A DNA stretch of 20,887 bases from a virus: positions 1 to 20,887 of the IMG/VR virus record IMGVR_UViG_3300001373_000023; one strand, given 5' to 3'. The translations under genes and the position numbers were made by a program. The notes beneath the pieces were generated by a model, which saw only the letters and a list, made by a program, of their open reading frames with translations, was not told the origin of the DNA and did no database searches. Position 1 is the first letter of the stretch, and each line of letters starts with the position of its first letter. This document shows, one piece after another, positions 5,452 through 10,783 of the stretch.

Positions 5452-5754
5452 TTAATGTAATTCTATTTGTCCCCAGTCTATATAGTGTGTGACTGAGCTT
5501 GTAATTAGTCTAAATCCTATTGGTTCTATTAAATAGTGTAAATCTTCATCTACATCTACTATAATATCTCCAACAGAAGTAGATCTATGATGTAACTTAG
5601 CATATTCATCATTAAAGTCATTCTGACCCAATTTGAATGCATTATGTATACTATCACATTCTATAGTCGCTATTAATTCATACATAAATGTATCAATTAA
5701 GCAATCGTGATTCATATCACCGTTAATTGGATGATATATATTAAACTGTCTCAT
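5452..5754 (-). CDS. Phage protein with a YodL-like RSxSVGD motif, 100 aa
   Basis: A small acidic protein with a C-terminal segment HHRSTSVGDIIVDVDEDLHY followed by LIEPIGFRLI. The pattern (R-S-x-S-V-G-D, then a hydrophobic strand, then an aromatic and G-F) resembles YodL-like domains found on plasmids and other mobile elements. The usual role there is not known to me. The N-terminus (FNIYHPINGDMNHDC; FMYELIATIECD) looks like a separate small element. The resemblance is from motif reading only. The start at 5754 is in an AT-rich context; the gene ends 22 nt before the next start. Confidence 0.7.
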   Translation of the reverse strand: MRQFNIYHPINGDMNHDCLIDTFMYELIATIECDSIHNAFKLGQNDFNDEYAKLHHRSTSVGDIIVDVDEDLHYLIEPIGFRLITSSVTHYIDWGQIELH

Positions 5755-5764
5755 ATTTAATTAA

Positions 5765-6025
5765 TTAATTATTATTCTCCATCATTCCAGCAGGTTGCCA
5801 GTCCCAGAAAGCTCGAGGACAGCTATCACCATCAGGCATATTACCTAACCATTTAGCAAAACTCTCATTAACGAAAGCTTCTTCTGCTAATGCAGAATAC
5901 AATTCACTAGCGTGGTTTTTATAATCACTAGCAGGATCCAATCTTGCAACTACATCATTCCTAATTTTATCATACAACTGAATAAATGCATTAGGACTAT
6001 TAGTATTATCATCAATTATTCCCAT
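5765..6025 (-). CDS. Hypothetical phage protein, about 86 aa
   Basis: The frame is open to 6091, but the first codon there is GTG and the extra 22 residues are a hydrophobic stretch (SIKALPNKVFILLSVYII) that does not resemble the rest. I prefer the ATG at 6025 (MGIIDDNTNSPNAFIQLYDK...), which gives a soluble, helical, acidic protein. It includes FVNESFAKWLGNMPDGD and ends WQPAGMMENNN. A GTG start at 6091 with an N-terminal membrane segment remains possible. The function is unknown. Confidence 0.65.
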   Translation of the reverse strand: MGIIDDNTNSPNAFIQLYDKIRNDVVARLDPASDYKNHASELYSALAEEAFVNESFAKWLGNMPDGDSCPRAFWDWQPAGMMENNN

Positions 6026-6246
6026 AATAATATATACACTAAGTAGTATAAACACTTTGTTTGGTAATGCTTTAATGCTATAAATACACACAGCTTGTTA
6101 TTTCTTCTATTTTTTTTTCTCAGGACAGGTAAAGAGTGTGAAGTCTCCCACAAAAACACGCACAAATTAAATATTTTTAGCCAAAATTATCAAGAAACAT
6201 CACTAAGATGTAATCTATAGGATAATCAACGACCAAAATACCCATA

Positions 6247-6389
6247 TTTGTAGGAATCTGAAGGAAACTCACATACTCTAAAACTATTCATTATGTAGGA
6301 ATATACAACACCAACTTTTAAAATCCTCGAGGAAAAATCTTTTTAGCCTCAAATAAGCTCAGATTATTCTGATACTCAATTTGTAGGAA
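6247..6389 (+). repeat. Three spaced TTTGTAGGAA direct repeats
   Basis: Copies at 6247-6256, 6292-6301 (one substitution) and 6380-6389. A weaker common context precedes them (TAyyCA). Spacings of 45 and 88 nt are close to one and two units of about 44 nt. They lie entirely in non-coding DNA. Confidence 0.6.
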
Positions 6390-6457
6390 GAAATAAAGGT
6401 CAGTTCATACACAAATCATTATAATATCCTATCTTTTTATAAGAATTATTTCTCATT

Positions 6458-6509
6458 TGGGAGTGACAAATTAAATCCTTTCTCATCAGAAATGATTTAT
6501 ATACTCCCA
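6458..6509. other. Extended 52-nt imperfect hairpin
   Basis: Stacked complementary segments: TGGGAGT (6458-6464) with ACTCCCA (6503-6509), TAAATC (6472-6477) with GATTTA (6494-6499), and TTTCT (6479-6483) with AGAAA (6488-6492), around a CATC loop. The arms are joined by an internal loop of 7 and 3 nt. There is no adjacent U tract on either strand, so a terminator role is not indicated. Confidence 0.65.
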
Positions 6510-6514
6510 TACAC

Positions 6515-6549
6515 GAAAAGCAAAATGCTTCCTAAGAGGAAGCATTTGC
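6515..6549 (-). terminator. Terminator-like hairpin spanning a TAG stop codon
   Basis: On the minus strand GCAAATGCTTCC pairs with GGAAGCATTTTGC (one bulged T) around a TCTTA loop, then UUUUCGUG. The stop TAG of the 144-aa gene lies at the loop/stem boundary. The stem is strong but the U tract is only four residues. Confidence 0.6.
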
Positions 6550-6966
6550 GATTTTCTCGATTAAATCGAGACGGCTTAGTAATTCAGGATTCTTAACTAA
6601 TTTATCGAAGTCGCATAAGCTCACTCTAAATTCTCTTTCTTTACGTGTAGCTTCAATTTCTTCTAAGCGGTTCAATTGAGTATAGTTATGATAACCAATA
6701 ACGTTATAACCTGGTTTGGTCATAGTTCCGTCTTCAGCTTCTAACAAGGTTTCTTCAAGTTCAATGAATGCAATATCGCCACTTTCTACATCGTTAAGAA
6801 ATCCTTTTTCATTCGATGTGAACATAATACCACGATAGGTAAACTTAGCGTAAGTATCGTAACCTAGTTCTTTCATTTTAGCGGCTACTTCTTTTTTAAA
6901 CTTAACGTCTTTTGCATTTAACTTCAAGTTAAGCAAGTCTTTTCCTTCAACAACAATAGTTTTCAT
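6532..6966 (-). CDS. Hypothetical phage protein, 144 aa
   Basis: A soluble, charged protein of 144 residues with no recognised family. A Lys-rich N-terminal half (LNAKDVKFKKEVAAKMKEL) leads to beta-like segments (YAKFTYRGIMFTSNE; GDIAFIELEETLLEAEDG). The C-terminal half is helical (RLEEIEATRKEREFRVSL; PELLSRLDLIEKIANASS). It stands alone between two non-coding structured stretches and is the first minus-strand gene at the divergent junction, which suits an early regulator or host-takeover protein; this is inference. The stop is TAG inside a hairpin. Confidence 0.8.
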   Translation of the reverse strand: MKTIVVEGKDLLNLKLNAKDVKFKKEVAAKMKELGYDTYAKFTYRGIMFTSNEKGFLNDVESGDIAFIELEETLLEAEDGTMTKPGYNVIGYHNYTQLNRLEEIEATRKEREFRVSLCDFDKLVKNPELLSRLDLIEKIANASS

Positions 6967-7192
6967 TTTTAATAATTTATTAATTAATATTTAGTGATGG
7001 GGACTACCAACAATCCCTGATTTATGGGTGGAGTCTGAAGATGAAGTCCCCTTAAAGAGCACACACATGATGACGGGGGTACATCTAAAATTTTATTTTA
7101 GGCGCTAACTAAAATAGTTAGTCCAAATTTGAAATTTTTAAAATTTTAGTTTATCTTTACCTCAAGTTTAAAACTACATAAGAAATTTATAT
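6967..7192. other. Divergent junction with nested inverted repeats
   Basis: 226 nt between genes transcribed away from each other, so both leaders must start here. It holds a stem GGGGACT/AGTCCCC (6999-7005 with 7045-7051) enclosing 39 nt. Then come CTAAAAT/ATTTTAG (7085-7101) and CTAACTA/TAGTTAG (7105-7121, 3-nt loop). The 11-bp CTAAAATTTTA (7085-7095) is repeated inverted as TAAAATTTTAG (7139-7149). No TAnnTTTG host-type -7 element is seen in either direction. Confidence 0.7.
7085..7149. repeat. 11-bp inverted repeat flanking a perfect hairpin
   Basis: CTAAAATTTTA (7085-7095) and its exact complement TAAAATTTTAG (7139-7149) flank the perfect CTAACTA-AAA-TAGTTAG hairpin (7105-7121). The first arm can also fold locally with 7095-7101, so alternative structures compete. 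Confidence 0.65.
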
Positions 7193-7543
7193 ATGGAGAT
7201 CCAAAGATTAAGTGTTATAACTAAGGATAAGTATCATAGGTGCCAGAAGTATTTTCAGGTGCTTAGTGCTTTGAATGATTTAGGACTTACTAAGAGTGAG
7301 ATTAATTTGATGGCTTTTACAGCGATACATAAGGATATTACTTCTTCTCAGAATAGGAAGGAGTTTTGTGAAATGTATACTACGAGTACTGCTACTATTA
7401 ATAATATGGTAGATAGGTTGAAGAAGAAGAATTTGTTACATAAGGAAGGAAAGTTGATTTTTGTTAACCCCACCCTTACTAAAATTCCTTTCGATGAGAG
7501 TTATGCTTTAGTGATTACTATTAATAAGAGGAAAGATGAGTAG
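7193..7543 (+). CDS. Winged-helix-like putative DNA-binding protein, 116 aa
   Basis: First gene of the rightward block. Residues about 30-95 look like a small winged helix: LTKSEINLMAFTAI (helix), FCEMYTTSTATINNMVDRLK (helix-turn-helix, about 58-77), LLHKEGKLIFVNP (wing). That arrangement is like MarR-type or replication-initiator-type domains, but no family is certain. It precedes an HU/IHF-like gene, so a regulatory or DNA-architecture role is plausible. The stop TAG lies inside the next gene's start region (ATGAGTAG, 8-nt overlap), indicating coupling. The ATG at 7193 is the first in frame after the AT-rich junction. Confidence 0.75.
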   Translation: MEIQRLSVITKDKYHRCQKYFQVLSALNDLGLTKSEINLMAFTAIHKDITSSQNRKEFCEMYTTSTATINNMVDRLKKKNLLHKEGKLIFVNPTLTKIPFDESYALVITINKRKDE

Positions 7544-7940
7544 AATGCCTACTAGTAATATATCTGAGGCTGCTTTAGATGTAAGATTAGAAATTCTAGA
7601 AAAGCTTCAACGGGACCTAAACTTACCTATGAATGTGATTAGGGCGGTAGTAGATAATCAATTTAAGACCGCAGTTAAGGCTTTTAAAACTGAGACTTCT
7701 ATAGAGATAGCCGGCTTTGGGAGGTTTACACTTAGGGAAGTGAGGATAGATAGGTTACTTCCTATTTATCAAGCTAAGATTGTTAGGTATGATGATTTCA
7801 TACAGTCAGTAGGACCTTCGTGGCATTCTAAAGAGTTGACCATTGAAAAAAGAGATACGTTACAAAAATATGTTAATGATTTAATACACAAAAAAGATGT
7901 CTTTCAAACTAAAAGAAATAGCAGAAGGGTGGAGGAATAA
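7536..7940 (+). CDS. HU/IHF-like DNA-binding protein
   Basis: 134 residues. The core matches the HU/IHF pattern: helices LEILEKLQRDLNLPMNVI and VVDNQFKTAVKAF, then the strand turn SIEIAGFGRFTLREVR (residues about 55-70), where family members carry a G-F-G-x-F signature. The usual beta arm with Pro is not clearly seen; the later part (LLPIYQAKIVRYDDFIQSV) diverges and a C-terminal basic tail (KRNSRRVEE) is added. HU/IHF-type genes are common in crAss-like phages near the structural block. Role: DNA bending, perhaps in packaging or transcription. It overlaps the preceding gene by 8 nt and the zinc-ribbon gene by 44 nt. Confidence 0.7.
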   Translation: MSRMPTSNISEAALDVRLEILEKLQRDLNLPMNVIRAVVDNQFKTAVKAFKTETSIEIAGFGRFTLREVRIDRLLPIYQAKIVRYDDFIQSVGPSWHSKELTIEKRDTLQKYVNDLIHKKDVFQTKRNSRRVEE

Positions 7941-8166
7941 TTTGTTTCCACCAGAACATCTAGAAGAGATTATTAAGGTAGTTAGTACTGAGAGGAATAT
8001 TATATGTATGAACTGTCCTAATCATTCTAGATTTCATAATACATTTAGACCAGATGACCATTGCACTAATTGTGGATGTACTCTAGCAGCTAAAACTAAA
8101 TGTTTATCCTGCCAATGCCCACTAGACCCACCATTGTGGGAAGCTATAGAAACCCCTAATACTTAA
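7897..8166 (+). CDS. Small zinc-ribbon protein, 89 aa
   Basis: Cys at residues 37, 40, 56, 59, 61, 69, 72 and 74 form three clusters (CMNC, CTNCGC, CLSCQC), enough for two zinc sites. The N-terminal 35 residues are a helical leader (FKLKEIAEGWRNNLFPPEHL). Short proteins of this architecture (related to DUF6171-type ribbons) are frequent in Bacteroidota phages, with no proven function. The start is nested 44 nt inside the HU/IHF-like gene. The last codon and stop (ACT TAA) also form part of a TAATACTT-N6-ATG element for the next gene. Confidence 0.8.
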   Translation: MSFKLKEIAEGWRNNLFPPEHLEEIIKVVSTERNIICMNCPNHSRFHNTFRPDDHCTNCGCTLAAKTKCLSCQCPLDPPLWEAIETPNT

Positions 8167-8170
8167 AGAT
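8157..8170 (+). promoter_or_regulatory. TAATACTT-N6-ATG start element (plus strand)
   Basis: TAATACTT then AAAGAT and the ATG at 8171. It has the same 6-nt spacing as the minus-strand copies but overlaps the end of the zinc-ribbon gene, including its TAA stop. Confidence 0.35.
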
Positions 8171-8383
8171 ATGACAGCACGATCAATTCCCGTATCTGAT
8201 TTAATTGATATTTTAATTAAATATGAAAAGAAACGGATTAAATATGCAGATTTAGAGATTATAAAAGGGAACAAAGGAGACCAGATTATAGTTACTAAAA
8301 GTAAAAAGGCCAGCAAAAAAGATAAGAATTCAAAAACCCCACTCACTCAGGAGTATCTAGAGGAGTTACTAAAGCACGTATAA
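8171..8383 (+). CDS. Hypothetical phage protein, 70 aa
   Basis: Unrecognised, small and Lys-rich. The N-terminus is helical (VSDLIDILIKYEKKRIKYAD), the middle is basic (GDQIIVTKSKKASKKDKNSK), and the C-terminus is a short acidic helix (LTQEYLEELLKHV). It lies 4 nt after the zinc-ribbon stop and 4 nt before the next gene, in the same operon. Basic small proteins at this position may bind DNA or assist packaging, but that is inference. Confidence 0.75.
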   Translation: MTARSIPVSDLIDILIKYEKKRIKYADLEIIKGNKGDQIIVTKSKKASKKDKNSKTPLTQEYLEELLKHV

Positions 8384-8387
8384 TACT

Positions 8388-8744
8388 ATGGCACCACCAC
8401 CTAAAAAGTTAATGATAGAGTATGAATTAAAGTTCCTAGATAAGAAATTAAAGGAGCTTAAAGAATACATAGCTGCTACACCTTATTCTTCTCTAGAAGA
8501 TAGGAGTATAGTAGCTTCTAGTACTATGAATAAAAATGGGGAAGAGGTAGTGTCTTACAAGATAGTAGCTACTAAAGAAACCCAAAGAAAAGATCTCACC
8601 CAAGCTCTGAAAGATTATGCAGAGATAGTGAGAACTGTAGATGCTATGCGGACTGCAGATGAGAGTAAAAAAGTAGCGGTGAGAGGAGATGAGGTCTTAG
8701 GTGACCAGGCTGCAGAGTTTTTAAATAGTAGAAACAGTAAATAA
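8388..8744 (+). CDS. Hypothetical helical protein, candidate small terminase by position
   Basis: 118 residues, strongly helical: IEYELKFLDKKLKELKEYIA, LTQALKDYAEIVRTVDAMRT, then a Ser/Asn tail. The TAA stop overlaps the next ATG by one base (TAATG), directly coupling it to the large terminase. In many tailed phages the small terminase subunit lies just upstream of terL and is small and helical, so this is a candidate. However, no HTH or other TerS signature is visible, and crAss-like phages often have no recognisable TerS. Other possibilities are a packaging accessory or head protein. Confidence 0.75.
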   Translation: MAPPPKKLMIEYELKFLDKKLKELKEYIAATPYSSLEDRSIVASSTMNKNGEEVVSYKIVATKETQRKDLTQALKDYAEIVRTVDAMRTADESKKVAVRGDEVLGDQAAEFLNSRNSK

Positions 8745-10783
8745 TGAATTTAGACGGTTTACAAAATATCACGTATAAAGAATGGTACATTAATAGTGGA
8801 CGGGTTCCTGATCCACTATCTGATGAATATAAGTCTTTCTTTAATTTTCATAAACAGCTAGCATTAGAAGGGTTTATGATGGATGGGCAATATATCAATC
8901 CATTTTTATATTGGCATTTAAACTTCTGGAATACTGAAGTAGATATTATAGATGGGCGAGGAATTATTGGACAAAAATATGCTAATCCTTACCTGAGGGA
9001 TAATGAGTGGTTAGTGACTAATGAAATAGATAGGGCCCATTTCGAGAAGAAGGGCCTAGTTATTTTAGGGATTAGGCGTTTTGCTAAGTCTGTGCTCGAG
9101 GCTAGTTATATAGGATGGGGAGCAACTTTCGATGAGAACTCTCAGAATATTATAGCCGGTTTGAATGCGCCAGATATTAAGTTGATTACGGATAAAATAG
9201 ACAAGGGACTAAACTTCTTGCCTAAAGCCTGGAGATGGCAAAGAGTAGAGGATAATTGGAAACAACAGGTTACCCTGGGGATAAAAACTAAAGCAGGTGA
9301 GAGAATACCTTTCTCTCAGATCTTAATAAGAAACTTAGATGGTGGAGCTAATGAAGAAGCTATCGCTGGTACTAAACCTAGAAAACTTATTATAGATGAG
9401 ATAGGTAAAGGTTCTTTTCTAAGAGGATTACAAGCTGCGACTCCCGGATTTACTACACCATATGGGTGGGGGTGTTCTCCTATACTTACAGGGACTGGTG
9501 GGGATATGAAGATGTTCATGGATGCTAAATCATTAATGTTCGATGTAGATAATTTTAACTTCTTATCTTATAAGAGTTCTGATGATACTAAAACTGTACA
9601 TGGATTATTTATTAGTAACAAGTACAGAATGGAAGCTAAAGAAGACTCTACATTAGGGGCGTTTTTAGATTCTCCTAAAGATAGTGACTTACATAATGTA
9701 AAGATGTTAGTGAGCAATGCTGAGTTAGCAGATAAGATTACTGATGATAACATAGAGAAGAAGAAGAAAGCCGGGGATAGAGTTGCCTGGTTAAAAGAAA
9801 AGATGTACTTTCCTAAGGTAGTAAATGATATCTTTTTAAATGAGGATACTAACATTTTCGATATAGAAGCTGCCCAAAGACAAAAGGCCAAGTTATTACA
9901 GCTAGGTAAAACAGGTACACCTGTAATTTTATTTGATGATGGTGATGGCGTCAAACATGAGTTCACAGATAAGCTGCCTATATCAAACTTCCCACTGAAA
10001 GGAAGTGATCTGAAGGAGGCACCCGTAGTAATATATGAATTTCCTATGAGCAATCCTCCGTATGGATTATATATTGCAGGAGTTGACCCTTATAGACAAG
10101 GTAAAGCGGCGTATTCAGATTCCTTAGGTAGTGTGTACATCTATAAAAGGATGCATGAAATCTCAGGAGAAAAATATCAAGATATGTTCGTAGCTAGCTA
10201 CTGTGCTAGACCAGACAAGAAAGAGACCTGGGAAGAACAAGCCAGAATGCTTATTAAATATTATAATGCTAGGACCTTGTGCGAAAATGATGAGATGTCT
10301 TTTATAGACTACATGATTTCTAAGGGAGATGCACATTATTTAGAAAAACAACCAGCCTGGTTAAAAGAAATAGTTCCAAATACAACAGTTAATAGGGATT
10401 ATGGAATACATAGAAGTAGTGATAAAATAAGAGATTTTCTTCACGGGTGTTTAAAAACATATAGCGAAGAGCTTATAATAGAAGAAAAAAATGAAGATGG
10501 TGATGTTATTAAATCTGTAAAAGGGATGTCTAAAATTTTAGATCCAGTTTTATTAGAAGAAATGATACAATATAACGAAAGTATTGGTAACTTTGACAGA
10601 ATTATAGCAGCAGAATTAGCAATAGGGCTAGCTATGAAACTAGGAACTGTTATGGGAAAGATAGGTGGAAAAGCTGATCCTAGAATTTCTGCTTTATATT
10701 CAGGCAAGAATGCTAACAAATTATTTATACCAGACCAAAGTATTTTTACTAGTAATAAACCAAAATTAAAATTATTTAGATAA
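8744..10783 (+). CDS. Phage terminase large subunit (TerL)
   Basis: 679 residues with the expected two parts. The ATPase has a P-loop-like segment GIRRFAKS (109-116), Walker B LIIDEI (215-220) and a later ILTGTGGD (247-254). The P-loop has Ala where the usual pattern has Gly before the Lys. The RuvC-like nuclease shows YIAGVDPY with D448, CENDEM (E514, E517) and NFDRIIA with D618, spaced as metal-binding acids. The protein pumps DNA into the prohead and cuts concatemers. It overlaps the preceding small gene and the portal gene by one base each (TAATG). TerL of this size and arrangement is typical of crAss-like phages. Confidence 0.95.
   Translation: MNLDGLQNITYKEWYINSGRVPDPLSDEYKSFFNFHKQLALEGFMMDGQYINPFLYWHLNFWNTEVDIIDGRGIIGQKYANPYLRDNEWLVTNEIDRAHFEKKGLVILGIRRFAKSVLEASYIGWGATFDENSQNIIAGLNAPDIKLITDKIDKGLNFLPKAWRWQRVEDNWKQQVTLGIKTKAGERIPFSQILIRNLDGGANEEAIAGTKPRKLIIDEIGKGSFLRGLQAATPGFTTPYGWGCSPILTGTGGDMKMFMDAKSLMFDVDNFNFLSYKSSDDTKTVHGLFISNKYRMEAKEDSTLGAFLDSPKDSDLHNVKMLVSNAELADKITDDNIEKKKKAGDRVAWLKEKMYFPKVVNDIFLNEDTNIFDIEAAQRQKAKLLQLGKTGTPVILFDDGDGVKHEFTDKLPISNFPLKGSDLKEAPVVIYEFPMSNPPYGLYIAGVDPYRQGKAAYSDSLGSVYIYKRMHEISGEKYQDMFVASYCARPDKKETWEEQARMLIKYYNARTLCENDEMSFIDYMISKGDAHYLEKQPAWLKEIVPNTTVNRDYGIHRSSDKIRDFLHGCLKTYSEELIIEEKNEDGDVIKSVKGMSKILDPVLLEEMIQYNESIGNFDRIIAAELAIGLAMKLGTVMGKIGGKADPRISALYSGKNANKLFIPDQSIFTSNKPKLKLFR

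Larger units (their letters stand above)
6026..6531. other. Structured non-coding region between minus-strand genes
   Basis: About 500 nt with no convincing gene on either strand. It holds three copies of TTTGTAGGAA at 6247, 6292 (TATGTAGGAA) and 6380, all in the same orientation and 45 and 88 nt apart. It also has a TCCTCGAGGA palindrome (6324-6333), a 52-nt extended hairpin (6458-6509), and a terminator-like stem at the downstream edge. One Bacteroidota-type -7 match (TAATTTTG on the minus strand, 6182-6189) is present but lacks a well-placed -33 element. Candidate roles are promoter/operator region, replication-origin iterons or packaging-related sites; none is established. Confidence 0.7.

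Noticed and set aside
6091-6091. GTG start at 6091 for the gene ending at 5765
   Set aside because: It adds a hydrophobic stretch unlike the rest, with no supporting start element; the ATG at 6025 gives a coherent soluble protein. Kept only as an alternative.
6400-6510. 36-residue minus-strand frame MGVYKSFLMRK
   Set aside because: It lies across the 52-nt hairpin, with poor coding character and no start element.
6999-7051. Possible tRNA (GGGGACT...AGTCCCC acceptor-like stem)
   Set aside because: Only 53 nt in total and no T-loop GGTTCRA or anticodon arm, so not a tRNA.
9316-10053. Minus-strand frames inside the terminase gene
   Set aside because: Antisense shadows of a clearly conserved gene, with Ser/Leu-rich translation typical of reverse reading.
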